Positions 25,268 through 33,554 of a stretch of DNA of 54,429 nucleotides are shown here, in pieces. How positions within the stretch are numbered: the stretch's first letter is position 1; the number at the start of each line of letters is the position of its first letter. This DNA is from Tenacibaculum sp. L6. GTDB taxonomy: Bacteria > Bacteroidota > Bacteroidia > Flavobacteriales > Flavobacteriaceae. The notes under the pieces are model-generated. The model saw only the letters and a program-made list of their open reading frames with translations. It searched no databases and had not been told where the DNA came from. The stretch covers positions 1 to 54,429 of the forward strand of contig NZ_JAPEHZ010000009.1 in the NCBI RefSeq assembly GCF_028823685.1, written 5' to 3'. Made by a program: the position numbers and the translations under genes.

Positions 25268-26716
25268 TTATCCAACACTTCCTTCTAAACTAATTTCTAA
25301 TAATTTTTGAGCCTCAACAGCAAACTCCATTGGTAATTTATTTAGTACTTCTTTACTAAATCCGTTTACAATTAACGCAATGGCTTTTTCAGTGTCAATT
25401 CCACGTTGGTTACAGTAGAATAATTGGTCTTCTCCAATTTTACTAGTAGTAGCTTCGTGTTCTATTTGAGCTGATTTATTTTTTGCTTCAATGTAAGGGA
25501 AGGTATGTGCACCACACTCATTACCCATTAATAAAGAATCACATTGTGAGAAGTTACGTGCATTTTCTGCTCTGGAATTGATTTGTACCAATCCACGGTA
25601 ACTGTTTTGTGATTTTCCAGCAGAAATTCCCTTAGAAATAATAGTTGACTTAGTGTTTTTTCCTAAGTGAATCATCTTAGTTCCTGTATCTGCTTGCTGA
25701 TGGTTGTTGGTAACTGCAATTGAGTAAAACTCTCCAACAGAATTGTTCCCTTTTAAAATACAACTTGGATATTTCCAAGTAATTGCTGAACCTGTTTCAA
25801 CCTGTGTCCAAGAAATTTTAGCATTGGTTTCGCATAATCCTCTTTTAGTTACAAAGTTGAAAACACCACCTTTTCCTTCTGAATCTCCAGGGAACCAGTT
25901 TTGTACGGTTGAATATTTTATTTCGGCATCGTCTAAAGCAATTAGCTCTACTACTGCTGCGTGTAATTGGTTTTCATCACGTTGTGGTGCGGTACATCCT
26001 TCTAAGTAAGAAACATAGCTGCTTTCATCTGCAACAACTAAAGTACGCTCAAATTGCCCTGTTCCTCCTTCGTTAATACGGAAGTACGTAGATAGTTCCA
26101 TAGGACAACGAACTCCTTTTGGAATATAACAGAAAGACCCATCAGAGAATACAGCAGAGTTTAATGCTGCATAAAAGTTGTCAGTTGGTGGAACAACAGA
26201 ACCGATGTATTTTCTTACTAATTCTGGGTGCTCTTGTATAGCTTCAGAAATTGGCATAAAAATAATTCCTTTCTCAGCCAACGTTTCTTTAAAAGTAGTA
26301 GCTACCGAAACAGAATCCATTACAATATCAACTGCTACATTTGCTAACCTTTTTTGCTCTTCTAAAGAAATTCCTAGTTTTTCAAAAGTAGCCAATAACT
26401 CAGGGTCTACTTCGTCTAAACTATTTAATTTAGGTTTTTGTTTAGGAGCTGAGTAGTAAGAAATATCTTGAAAACTTGGTTTTTTATAGGTAACGTTTGC
26501 CCACTCTGGTTCTTCCATTTGTTCCCAAATTCTAAAAGCTTCTAAACGCCATTCAGTCATCCATTCTGGTTCGTTTTTCTTTTTAGAAATGGCACGAACG
26601 ATATCCTCGTTTATCCCATTAGGAAACTTTTCACTCTCAATATCAGTATAAAAACCGTACTCGTATTCTTTGGTTTTTAACTCTTCTCTTAAATCGTCCT
26701 CGGTGTATTTACTCAT
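25268..26716 (-). CDS. sufB: Fe-S cluster assembly scaffold subunit SufB
   Basis: A 482-residue SufB, the subunit on which the cluster is assembled. Diagnostic stretches are '[20 protein letters not shown]', '[20 protein letters not shown]', 'YLEGCTAP', and '[20 protein letters not shown]' carrying the Cys that corresponds to the key persulfide-accepting Cys of SufB. I start at the ATG at 26716 ('MSKYTEDD'); the in-frame ATG at 26722 adds only two residues and overlaps the preceding stop. In other Bacteroidetes sufB normally follows sufA directly, but here a four-helix-bundle gene lies in between. Confidence 0.96.
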   Translation of the reverse strand: MSKYTEDDLREELKTKEYEYGFYTDIESEKFPNGINEDIVRAISKKKNEPEWMTEWRLEAFRIWEQMEEPEWANVTYKKPSFQDISYYSAPKQKPKLNSLDEVDPELLATFEKLGISLEEQKRLANVAVDIVMDSVSVATTFKETLAEKGIIFMPISEAIQEHPELVRKYIGSVVPPTDNFYAALNSAVFSDGSFCYIPKGVRCPMELSTYFRINEGGTGQFERTLVVADESSYVSYLEGCTAPQRDENQLHAAVVELIALDDAEIKYSTVQNWFPGDSEGKGGVFNFVTKRGLCETNAKISWTQVETGSAITWKYPSCILKGNNSVGEFYSIAVTNNHQQADTGTKMIHLGKNTKSTIISKGISAGKSQNSYRGLVQINSRAENARNFSQCDSLLMGNECGAHTFPYIEAKNKSAQIEHEATTSKIGEDQLFYCNQRGIDTEKAIALIVNGFSKEVLNKLPMEFAVEAQKLLEISLEGSVG

Positions 26717-26721
26717 AATCA

Positions 26722-27105
26722 TTAAAAGATTGAAAAATTAAAAGATTTAATCAATCTCACTTTTTTTAAATAATTTATGAATTTAGATAATTGTTTTGAA
26801 ATGCTTTCAACTTCAATTATTAATTCTTCTACCTTTTTTGGTTCTATTATATTTAATCTTTCACAAATTCGTAATAAACTCCTTACTTCTCCACATGAAC
26901 CTTTTGCTATGTATAAAAAACGAACAAATTGTTTGTTAGATTGTAATTCAAATCCTTCTGCTATATTTAGAGGTATAGAAAGAGCAGCTCTTTGAACTTG
27001 GTCTTTAATGTTTTTATTAAATGTATTAGAACTTGTTACTTTATATATTTCGATTGAAAATTCAAATGATTTTTGATAAACTTCTAAATCTTCAAATCGT
27101 TTCAT
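26722..27105 (-). CDS. Four-helix-bundle protein (S23/IVS-encoded type) inside suf operon
   Basis: A 127-residue protein of the S23 ribosomal / 23S rRNA-intervening-sequence family. The pattern '[21 protein letters not shown]', '[18 protein letters not shown]', '[19 protein letters not shown]' is diagnostic. Members form pentamers of four-helix bundles and occur as ORFs within rRNA insertions and scattered in Bacteroidetes genomes; the function is unknown. It has nothing obvious to do with Fe-S assembly. The gene lies between 22-base inverted repeats (26729-26750 and 27122-27143). The left repeat encodes the C-terminal residues '[10 protein letters not shown]', so the end of the protein derives from the repeat. 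Confidence 0.85.
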   Translation of the reverse strand: MKRFEDLEVYQKSFEFSIEIYKVTSSNTFNKNIKDQVQRAALSIPLNIAEGFELQSNKQFVRFLYIAKGSCGEVRSLLRICERLNIIEPKKVEELIIEVESISKQLSKFINYLKKVRLIKSFNFSIF

Positions 27106-27143
27106 TTTGAACTTTCAATTTTTAAATCCTTTAGTTTTTCAAT
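26729..27143. mobile_element. Intervening-sequence-like element bounded by inverted repeats
   Basis: The segment is bounded by 26729-26750 and 27122-27143, which are inverted copies identical at 20 of 22 positions; both differences are transitions. In the minus-strand mRNA they would form a long AU-rich stem with one G-U and one C-A pair, enclosing the four-helix-bundle gene. The element begins 2 bases after the sufA stop and ends 12 bases before the sufB start, so removing it leaves a compact 14-base sufA-sufB gap. This is the layout of 23S rRNA intervening sequences. No transposase is present; how it moves or is processed is unknown. Confidence 0.6.
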
Positions 27144-27145
27144 AA

Positions 27146-27475
27146 TTATAGAGAAAAACTTTCTCCACAACCACAAGTTCTGTTAGCATTAGGATTGTTA
27201 AACACAAAGCCTTTACCGTTTAAACCTCCAGAATATTCTAAAGTTGTACCCACTAAGTATAAAAAGCTTTTTTTGTCAACAACAATTTTCACTTCATTGT
27301 CTTCAAAAATTTTATCGTTTTCTTGTTGGGTTTTGTCAAAAGTTAAGTCGTAAGATAATCCTGAGCAACCACCACTTTTTACTCCAACGCGAACAAAGTC
27401 CGTTGTAGTGTCAAATCCATCATCTGTCATTAATTCAATGACTTTCTTTTTTGCTGTGTCTGAAACTTTTATCAT
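27146..27475 (-). CDS. Fe-S cluster carrier/assembly protein (SufA/IscA/ErpA type)
   Basis: A 109-residue A-type carrier that receives clusters from the scaffold and passes them to apoproteins. The three cluster-binding cysteines are visible: one in 'SGGCSGLSY' (about 38) and two in the C-terminal 'RTCGCGESF'. It is the first gene of the SUF operon (sufA-[four-helix gene]-sufB-sufC-sufD). A perfect -7 box lies 31 bases upstream. Motifs do not separate SufA from ErpA or IscA, though the neighbours favour SufA. Confidence 0.93.
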   Translation of the reverse strand: MIKVSDTAKKKVIELMTDDGFDTTTDFVRVGVKSGGCSGLSYDLTFDKTQQENDKIFEDNEVKIVVDKKSFLYLVGTTLEYSGGLNGKGFVFNNPNANRTCGCGESFSL

Positions 27476-27505
27476 CGTTTAAATAGATTAAATCTAAGTG
27501 AATTG

Positions 27506-27513
27506 CAAAGATA
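27506..27513 (-). promoter_or_regulatory. Putative -7 box of the suf operon
   Basis: The minus strand reads TATCTTTG, the best form of the Bacteroidetes -7 element, 31 bases before the sufA-type start. No clear -33 TTG was found at normal spacing. The remainder of 27514-27688 shows no other feature. Confidence 0.5.
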
Positions 27514-27688
27514 ATGACAAAATATGATTTATGTCATGTTTTGAAATGAATATAGTTATTAAACAATAAATTTTGCCTATACCTTAAATCCTGCAGTAAG
27601 TTGTTGTTATATTATTGCTGAAAATCAGGATTGTTTATGAAATTCTTATCTAAAAAGCAGGCGGTTTTTAAATCAGTTTTATAATATC

Positions 27689-28447
27689 TTACTGAGAAAT
27701 AGCTCCTAAGCTAAAAACACCAGATTTTCCGTTTTCAGATATTAGTTTTTGAGCTTCAAAATCTGAAGTTAACTCATTATTTTTCTCATAAATATTCCAA
27801 TCATTAGGTGACTTAAACCAGCCAGCAACATTCATTTTAAGTTCTATAGTAGCGTTATTTTTTAATAAAATAGAGCCTGTTTCGATTGAAAAAGAAGTAT
27901 CGAGAATAGAGTCTTTTTCTTTATCGTAAGCTCTTGCAGTATAAAAATTATAAGGGTTTTGTACTCCTAATGTATCTTTATATTGTCCTTCTAATTGCAT
28001 AAAATGATATCCGCCACCTATTGAGTCAGGAACATTCCAAGAAGCGGTAGTTAAGTCGCTATAAGCATTGCTAATATTATCATTTCCAGTAAAACCAAAA
28101 GTGAAAAATAATTTATAAGCACCTTCAGAAATTTTTTGAGGCAATGTGTAGGTTAGGCTATCTGTATTATTAATGTCTATTAATTTATAACTCTCAAACT
28201 TTGTTGTGTCATTAGCTCCATTAATAAGAGAAACATTTGAAATTAAATAACGCAACTTGTTTACTGTAAGTTTAGCTCCTAATTTGTTCGTAAATTCAGT
28301 ATTGTTTAAGTCAGATTTATCAATTAAAGTACCATCCCAATTTTGAGTGAATTTTAGTTTTACCGATACATCTTTTATTAGTTCATCATTATCTGAACTG
28401 CAAGAAAAAAGAAGTAAGCTAAGAGTTAGCGTTAAAAAATATTTCAT
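27689..28447 (-). CDS. MbnP-like lipoprotein
   Basis: A 252-residue lipoprotein. The signal peptide runs 'MKYFLTLTLSLLLFSC' with the lipobox Cys at residue 16, followed by Ser/Asp-rich residues. The body resembles the MbnP copper-associated family: 'VKLKFTQNWDGTLI', 'KLRYLISNVSLI', 'YKLFFTFGFTGND' and 'GGGYHFMQLEGQY'. I start at the ATG at 28447; the upstream frame to 28468 adds seven residues before a typical signal sequence. MbnP proteins are often paired with the di-haem MbnH, which is not adjacent here. A role in copper handling is a family-level inference. Confidence 0.75.
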   Translation of the reverse strand: MKYFLTLTLSLLLFSCSSDNDELIKDVSVKLKFTQNWDGTLIDKSDLNNTEFTNKLGAKLTVNKLRYLISNVSLINGANDTTKFESYKLIDINNTDSLTYTLPQKISEGAYKLFFTFGFTGNDNISNAYSDLTTASWNVPDSIGGGYHFMQLEGQYKDTLGVQNPYNFYTARAYDKEKDSILDTSFSIETGSILLKNNATIELKMNVAGWFKSPNDWNIYEKNNELTSDFEAQKLISENGKSGVFSLGAISQ

Positions 28448-28624
28448 GTGCTTTTTATTAAAAATCAATGAAAATAAACACGTTTTTTATAATGTGTACA
28501 AGAATCATTGAGTCATGACAAAAATAATAAACCCTCTTGTATTTAATGCCGTTTTACTCGTTTATATTATAGAGGATTTTAGGTGTTGAAAATCAAAATG
28601 AATGATTACTTAGGTTAAGTAAGG

Positions 28625-28651
28625 TTGTTTATGTACTTGTCATTATCTTTG
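28625..28651 (+). promoter_or_regulatory. Promoter of thiL
   Basis: TTG (28625-28627) and TATCTTTG (28644-28651) are 16 bases apart and match the Bacteroidetes -33/-7 pattern. The thiL ATG begins at 28656, only 4 bases after the box, so the transcript would be leaderless or nearly so. Confidence 0.6.
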
Positions 28652-28655
28652 CAGC

Positions 28656-29702
28656 ATGTTAGAAGATAAAAATCAAGAAAGAACTTCGTTGGCTGAACTT
28701 GGAGAGTTCGGATTAATCAACCATTTGACAAAGCATTTTAAAATGTACCATTCTTCAACAGTAAAAGGTGTTGGAGATGATGCAGCGGTTATTAAATCTT
28801 CAAATGAAGAAACTGTAATCACTACAGACTTGTTGGTAGAAGGTGTGCATTTTGATTTAAGTTACATGCCGCTAAAACATTTAGGATACAAAGCGGTGAT
28901 GGTGAATTTGTCAGATGTATATGCAATGAATGCAACTGCAGAGCAAATTACTGTATCGATAGCGGTGTCTAATCGTTTTCCGTTAGAAGCTATTGAAGAG
29001 TTGTATGCCGGAATTCAGTTAGCGTGTGATACTTATAAGGTTGATTTAATTGGAGGTGATACGACTTCATCAACAAAAGGAATACTAATTTCTATTACGG
29101 CTATTGGAACTGCTAAAAAAGAGGATATTGTATATAGAAATGGAGCAAAACCAACAGATCTAATCGTGGTTTCTGGAGATTTAGGTGCAGCGTATTTAGG
29201 GTTGCAAGTTTTAGAAAGAGAGAAACAAGTATTTCAGGTGAACCCTCAAAATCAACCTGATTTAGATAATTATACGTATATCATAGAGCGTCAATTAAAG
29301 CCAGAAGCACGTAAAGATATTCCTGAGTTGTTAAAAGAGTTAGAGGTAAAACCAACTTCTATGATAGATATTTCAGATGGATTGTCTTCTGAAATTATGC
29401 ACATCTGTACGCAAAGTAAAACAGGATGTAAGATTTATGAAGATAAATTACCATTAGATCCACAAGTAATTGCAACTTCTGAAGAGTTTAATATGGATTC
29501 TACAATGATTGCTTTAAGTGGAGGAGAAGATTATGAATTGTTGTTTACAGTGTCAATTGATGATTATGATAAAATAAAAGGAAATCCGAATTTAACTGTA
29601 ATTGGTCATATTACTGAAGAAAATCAAGGAATAAATTTAGTAACTCGTGCAAATCAAGAAATTGAATTAAAAGCGCAAGGTTGGAATTCCTTCAAAGGAT
29701 AA
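28656..29702 (+). CDS. thiL: Thiamine-monophosphate kinase (ThiL)
   Basis: A 348-residue PurM/ThiL-fold kinase that phosphorylates thiamine monophosphate to the diphosphate cofactor. Motifs: 'GEFGLINHL' at the N-terminus, the metal-binding 'GVGDDAAVI' (about 39-47), 'TTDLLVEGVHF', 'NLSDVYAMNATA', 'LIGGDTTSS', 'DISDGLSSEI' and 'LSGGEDYELLFTV'. All expected Asp ligands are present. It is a monocistronic gene with its own promoter and a terminator 23 bases after the stop. The end product is the cofactor used by the E1 enzyme encoded elsewhere in this window. Confidence 0.96.
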   Translation: MLEDKNQERTSLAELGEFGLINHLTKHFKMYHSSTVKGVGDDAAVIKSSNEETVITTDLLVEGVHFDLSYMPLKHLGYKAVMVNLSDVYAMNATAEQITVSIAVSNRFPLEAIEELYAGIQLACDTYKVDLIGGDTTSSTKGILISITAIGTAKKEDIVYRNGAKPTDLIVVSGDLGAAYLGLQVLEREKQVFQVNPQNQPDLDNYTYIIERQLKPEARKDIPELLKELEVKPTSMIDISDGLSSEIMHICTQSKTGCKIYEDKLPLDPQVIATSEEFNMDSTMIALSGGEDYELLFTVSIDDYDKIKGNPNLTVIGHITEENQGINLVTRANQEIELKAQGWNSFKG

Positions 29703-29724
29703 AAGAAGAAAATATATTTTTTAT

Positions 29725-29753
29725 AAAGCACACTTAATCAGTGTGCTTTTTTA
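29725..29753 (+). terminator. Terminator after thiL
   Basis: Bases 29725-29734 pair with 29740-29749 across TAATC (10 perfect pairs), followed by a T run. Confidence 0.85.
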
Positions 29754-29861
29754 GTTTTAAAAAATAGCTTCTTAAAAATGCTACGAAGTATTTATTCTGG
29801 TATAAAAATTGTATCTTGGTCAAACAGAAAATTGAATATTAACAAAAAAATCAAAAAGAAA

Positions 29862-30332
29862 ATGGGAATTTTTTCATTTATTAAAAACGCCGGAGCTAAA
29901 GTTTTTGGTGTAGGAAAAACAACTGAAGAAGAAGCGGCAGAAAAAGCTGCTAAATTAGTAGACGCTGTACATAAATTAGAGCTTTCTGTTGAGAATCTAG
30001 CGGTTAATGTAGATGATGACAAAGCTATAGTTACAGGTGAAGCGGCTGATTTAGCAACAAAAGAAAAAGTAGTTTTAGTAGTAGGAAATACTGAAGGAAT
30101 TGCTTCTGTAGAAGATAACATGACTGTTAAAGAAGTTGAAGTTATTGAAGAAGCTGCTATGGCACAATTTCACACTGTAGTTAGTGGAGATTCATTAAGT
30201 AAAATAGCAAAAGAGTTTTATGGTGATGCAATGAAGTATCCTGTAATTTTTGAAGCAAACAAGCCAATGTTAACACACCCAGATAAAATTTATCCAGGGC
30301 AAGTATTAAGAATACCACCTTTAGTGGACTAA
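29862..30332 (+). CDS. BON and LysM domain protein (Kbp/YgaU-like)
   Basis: A 156-residue protein with an N-terminal BON-like domain (about 35-95, 'VENLAVNVDDDKAIVTGEAA') and a C-terminal LysM (about 107-154, 'FHTVVSGDSLSKIAKEFYGD...IYPGQVLRIP'). This is the arrangement of E. coli Kbp (YgaU), a potassium-responsive protein of the cell envelope or cytoplasm. No signal peptide is visible. I place the start at the ATG at 29862 ('MGIFSFIKNAG'). The open frame reaches back to 29778, but its first 28 residues are Lys/Ile/Ser-rich and overlap the promoter region; TATCTTGG, one base off consensus, is at 29811-29818. Confidence 0.88.
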   Translation: MGIFSFIKNAGAKVFGVGKTTEEEAAEKAAKLVDAVHKLELSVENLAVNVDDDKAIVTGEAADLATKEKVVLVVGNTEGIASVEDNMTVKEVEVIEEAAMAQFHTVVSGDSLSKIAKEFYGDAMKYPVIFEANKPMLTHPDKIYPGQVLRIPPLVD

Positions 30333-30354
30333 TCAAAAGTTAATCAACCAAAGG

Positions 30355-30385
30355 AAAAAGCACCGTATATACGGTGCTTTTTTAG
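30355..30385 (+). terminator. Terminator after the BON-LysM gene
   Basis: A perfect 28-base palindrome (30355-30368 with 30369-30382), A-rich at the start and T-rich at the end, 22 bases after the stop codon. The hairpin likely has a 4-base TATA loop. Confidence 0.88.
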
Positions 30386-30485
30386 TTGAATAATATGCTA
30401 TTAAAAGAAGTGTTTAGGATAATAAAGTAACAGAAAACAAGAAATTAATTGTCATCTTTGCAACTGTTTTCAAACTCACTAAAAA

Positions 30486-31385
30486 ATGAATCAAAGAGCG
30501 CTGGCATTAACAGCAACATCTATTGCAACACTTATTTACGGAGTAACTTTTACGGTAGCTAAAGAAGTAATGGAAGAACATATACAACCGTTTGGGTTTA
30601 TATTGCTTCGTGTTGGAGGTGCTGCTACGGTTTTTTGGTTGTTAGGGTTGTTTGTAAAAGCTCCTTCAATAGAAAAATCGGATTATAAAAATGTAGCAAT
30701 GGCGGCTTTTTTTGGTATTGCTTTAAATATGCTTACTTTTTTTAAAGGACTAAGTTATACTACGCCTATAAGTGCATCGGTAATGATGGTAACCACACCA
30801 ATTTTAGTGTTAATTTTTGCAAGTATACTTCTTAAAGAGAAATTAATTCTTAGAAAAATAGCAGGAGTTGTTGTTGGTTTAATAGGAGCTGTGATTTTAA
30901 TTGCTTACGGAAATCCGTTGAAAGGAGATGCTTCTAATATGATGCTAGGAAATTTTTTAGTATTTATCAATGCAGCATCGTATGCAATGTACTTAGTTAT
31001 TGTTAAAAAACTTATTGAAAAATACAACCCGATTGTTTTTGTAAAGTGGTTGTATCTCTTCGGATTGTTATTAGTGTTCCCTTTCGGAATTTCTGAGCTG
31101 TTGGAAGTTCAATGGCAAACAATGCCAACAAATATTTATTTAAAAGCAGGGTTTGTGGTATTGTTTACCACTTGTATAACTTATTTGTTCAACTTATTTG
31201 CGCTGTCTAAATTAAAACCAACAACGGTAAGTGTTTTTATGTATTTACAACCAGTAGTGGCAGCAATTTACGCATTAATAGTAGGAAGTGATCATTTAGA
31301 TATGGTTAAAATAGGTGCTGCATTATTGATATTTTTTGGAGTGTTTCTAGTAACAAAACGTCCTACTGAAACTCCGAATAAATAA
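30486..31385 (+). CDS. EamA-family (DMT) transporter
   Basis: A 299-residue inner-membrane protein with ten predicted helices in two EamA repeats: first half 'ALTATSIATLIYGVTFTVAKEVM...', second half 'GNFLVFINAASYAMYLVIVKKLI'. The characteristic helix 'ASVMMVTTPILVLIFASILLKEKL' precedes the repeat junction. Such proteins export metabolites or amino acids. The substrate is unknown. The gene is monocistronic between the upstream terminator and the yicC promoter. A weak CATCTTTG box lies at 30453-30460. Confidence 0.88.
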   Translation: MNQRALALTATSIATLIYGVTFTVAKEVMEEHIQPFGFILLRVGGAATVFWLLGLFVKAPSIEKSDYKNVAMAAFFGIALNMLTFFKGLSYTTPISASVMMVTTPILVLIFASILLKEKLILRKIAGVVVGLIGAVILIAYGNPLKGDASNMMLGNFLVFINAASYAMYLVIVKKLIEKYNPIVFVKWLYLFGLLLVFPFGISELLEVQWQTMPTNIYLKAGFVVLFTTCITYLFNLFALSKLKPTTVSVFMYLQPVVAAIYALIVGSDHLDMVKIGAALLIFFGVFLVTKRPTETPNK

Positions 31386-31388
31386 ATG

Positions 31389-31396
31389 TATCTTTG
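31389..31396 (+). promoter_or_regulatory. Putative -7 box of the yicC-gmk-nadD operon
   Basis: TATCTTTG matches TAnnTTTG exactly, 20 bases before the yicC ATG. It starts only 3 bases after the preceding gene's stop codon. Confidence 0.5.
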
Positions 31397-31416
31397 CGGA
31401 TTATTAAACCGAAGTT

Positions 31417-32283
31417 ATGATACAATCTATGACGGGGTACGGTAAATCTGTACTACATCTACCTTCTAAAAAAGTTACGATTGAAGTTAAATCGTTAAAC
31501 AGTAAAAATTTAGATTTAAACACTCGAATTCCTTCTTACTACAGAGAAAAAGAACTAGATGTTCGTAAAAAACTAGCAAGTAGTTTAGTACGAGGTAAGG
31601 TAGATTTTTCTATTTATGTTGAAATGACTGCGGATGAAACTTCAACTACGGTAAATACTGGTGTGGTACGAGAGTATATGCAACAGTTAAGAAATGTAAC
31701 GCAAGTAGGTTCTTCTGATGATGTTGAATTGATGAAAATGGCAGTAAGAATGCCAGATGCTTTAAAAACGGAACGTGAAGAGCTAGATGAAGAAGAGTGG
31801 AATCAAATAGATGCTCATATTGATGAAGCTTTAAAAGAAATTATTCAATATAGAATAGATGAAGCACAGTCGTTAGAAGAAGATTTCAAAACGAGAATAA
31901 CCAATATTCGAATAGCTTTAGAAGAAGTTAAAAAGTTAGATGGTGATAGAATAGCTCATGTAAAAGAGCGTTTGCAAAAAGCATTAACTGATTTAAAAGT
32001 TGAAGTAGATGAAAATCGTTTCGAACAAGAGTTAATATACTATTTAGAAAAATTAGATATTAACGAAGAAAAAGTACGTTTGACAAACCATTTAGAGTAT
32101 TTTTTACAACAATTAGAAACGTCAGATTCTAATGGTAAAAAATTAGGTTTTATCGTACAAGAAATAGGTAGAGAAATTAATACTACAGGGTCTAAGGCTA
32201 ATTTTGCACCAATACAAAAATTAGTCATTCAAATGAAAGACGAGTTAGAAAAAATAAAAGAGCAAATTTTAAACGTTTTATAA
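31417..32283 (+). CDS. YicC/YloC-family endoribonuclease
   Basis: A 288-residue protein with the family's hallmark ends: 'MIQSMTGYGK' at the N-terminus, and 'LEYFLQQLETSDSNGKKLGF' followed by 'QEIGREINTTGSKAN' near the C-terminus. YicC and YloC are endoribonucleases implicated in mRNA and small-RNA turnover. It is the first gene of a three-gene operon with gmk (2-base gap) and nadD, an arrangement common in Bacteroidetes. Length is typical. Confidence 0.92.
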   Translation: MIQSMTGYGKSVLHLPSKKVTIEVKSLNSKNLDLNTRIPSYYREKELDVRKKLASSLVRGKVDFSIYVEMTADETSTTVNTGVVREYMQQLRNVTQVGSSDDVELMKMAVRMPDALKTEREELDEEEWNQIDAHIDEALKEIIQYRIDEAQSLEEDFKTRITNIRIALEEVKKLDGDRIAHVKERLQKALTDLKVEVDENRFEQELIYYLEKLDINEEKVRLTNHLEYFLQQLETSDSNGKKLGFIVQEIGREINTTGSKANFAPIQKLVIQMKDELEKIKEQILNVL

Positions 32284-32285
32284 AA

Positions 32286-32885
32286 ATGTCGGAAGAATTT
32301 AAAGGGAAATTATTTGTGTTTTCAGCACCATCAGGTTCAGGTAAAACTACAATTGTACGTCACTTATTGGCTCAAGAACGTTTTAATTTAGAGTTTTCAA
32401 TTTCTGCGACTTCAAGAGCTCCAAGAGGAGAAGAAGTTGATGGAAAAGATTATTATTTTATTTCAGCAGAAGAGTTCAAGCAAAAAATAAAAAACGACGA
32501 GTTTTTAGAGTGGGAAGAAGTGTATCGAGACAACTTTTATGGAACATTAAAAACCGAAGTAGAACGTATTTGGGCTCAAAAGAAACATGTAATTTTTGAT
32601 ATTGATGTTGTTGGAGGATTACGTATTAAAAAGAAATTTCCAGAAGAAACTTTAGCTGTTTTTGTAAAGCCACCAAGTGTTGATGAACTAAAAATTCGTT
32701 TAAAGAAAAGAAGTACAGAAAGCGAAGATAAAATCAATATGCGTATCGCAAAAGCTTCGGTAGAATTGGCTACAGCACCGCAATTTGATAAAATCATTAA
32801 AAACTACGAATTACCAGTAGCTTTACAAGAAGCAGAAGATTTAGTAGACGATTTTTTGGGAATAAAAAAAGTAATTAAAGAATAA
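32286..32885 (+). CDS. gmk: Guanylate kinase
   Basis: A 199-residue nucleotide kinase that converts GMP to GDP with ATP. The P-loop 'SAPSGSGKTTIVRHLL' (about 13-28) and the GMP-binding stretch 'FSISATSRAPRGEEVDGKDYYF' are classical. Also present are 'FLEWEEVYRDNFYGT' and 'DIDVVGGLRIKKKFP'. It begins 2 bases after the yicC-family gene, and nadD follows after 36 bases, so the three are co-transcribed. Confidence 0.97.
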   Translation: MSEEFKGKLFVFSAPSGSGKTTIVRHLLAQERFNLEFSISATSRAPRGEEVDGKDYYFISAEEFKQKIKNDEFLEWEEVYRDNFYGTLKTEVERIWAQKKHVIFDIDVVGGLRIKKKFPEETLAVFVKPPSVDELKIRLKKRSTESEDKINMRIAKASVELATAPQFDKIIKNYELPVALQEAEDLVDDFLGIKKVIKE

Positions 32886-32921
32886 CTTAGTATTTAGGTC
32901 TAGGTTCTAGTATTTTTAAAT

Positions 32922-33506
32922 ATGAAAAACATAGGATTATACTTCGGAACTTTTAATCCAATTCATATAGGGCATTTAATTATAGCCAACCACATGGTTG
33001 AGTATTCTGACTTAGATGAAATTTGGATGGTGGTAACACCTCACAACCCATTTAAAAAGAAAAATTCGTTGTTAGATAATCATCATCGTTTAGATATGGT
33101 GTATTTGGCTACTGAAGAATATGAAAAAATCCAACCGTCAGATATAGAGTTTAGGCTTCCTCAACCAAATTATACAATTAATACATTAGCACATATTTCT
33201 GAAAAACACCCCAATTATATATTTAGTTTAATTATGGGTGAGGATAATTTGAAAAGCTTGCATAAGTGGAAAAATTATGAGGCTATTTTAGAAGATTATC
33301 ACATATATGTGTACCCTAGAGTTTCTGAAGGAATTGTAGAAAATCAGTTCAAGAATCACGAGAAGATTCATAGAGTTGATGCTCCAATAGTAGAAGTTTC
33401 TTCAACCATGATACGAAAAGCGATAAAAGAAGAAAAAAACTGCAAACCTTTACTACCATATAAAGTTTGGAAGTATATAGACGAGATGAACTTTTATAAA
33501 AAATAG
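32922..33506 (+). CDS. nadD: Nicotinate-nucleotide adenylyltransferase
   Basis: A 194-residue nucleotidyltransferase that adenylates nicotinate mononucleotide in NAD synthesis. The N-terminal 'GLYFGTFNPIHIGHLIIAN' carries the (H/T)xGH motif, and the C-terminal 'VSSTMIRKAIKE' carries the ISST-x-x-R motif. It is the last gene of the yicC-gmk-nadD operon. The intergenic stretch before it (32886-32921) contains the stuttering words TTTAGGTCTAGGTTCTAG, typical of repeat-prone spacers in this window. Confidence 0.96.
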   Translation: MKNIGLYFGTFNPIHIGHLIIANHMVEYSDLDEIWMVVTPHNPFKKKNSLLDNHHRLDMVYLATEEYEKIQPSDIEFRLPQPNYTINTLAHISEKHPNYIFSLIMGEDNLKSLHKWKNYEAILEDYHIYVYPRVSEGIVENQFKNHEKIHRVDAPIVEVSSTMIRKAIKEEKNCKPLLPYKVWKYIDEMNFYKK

Positions 33507-33525
33507 TTTCGCCACTTTTTCGTTG

Positions 33526-33533
33526 TATATTTG
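33526..33533 (+). promoter_or_regulatory. Putative -7 box for the M23 peptidase gene
   Basis: TATATTTG matches TAnnTTTG, 21 bases before the GTG start. A TTTC at 33507-33510 may serve as a poor -33 element. Confidence 0.45.
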
Positions 33534-33554
33534 AATCCCAAACAAGTATAAAAC

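Noticed and set aside
26722..27105. The four-helix-bundle gene as a dedicated Fe-S assembly factor
   Set aside because: The protein family is known from rRNA insertions and scattered loci, and the flanking inverted repeats mark it as an insertion, so operon position does not imply a SUF role.
29778..29861. N-terminal extension of the BON-LysM protein
   Set aside because: The extension covers a promoter-like box and encodes a low-complexity Lys/Ile/Ser stretch. The family starts at 'MGIFSF'-like sequence.
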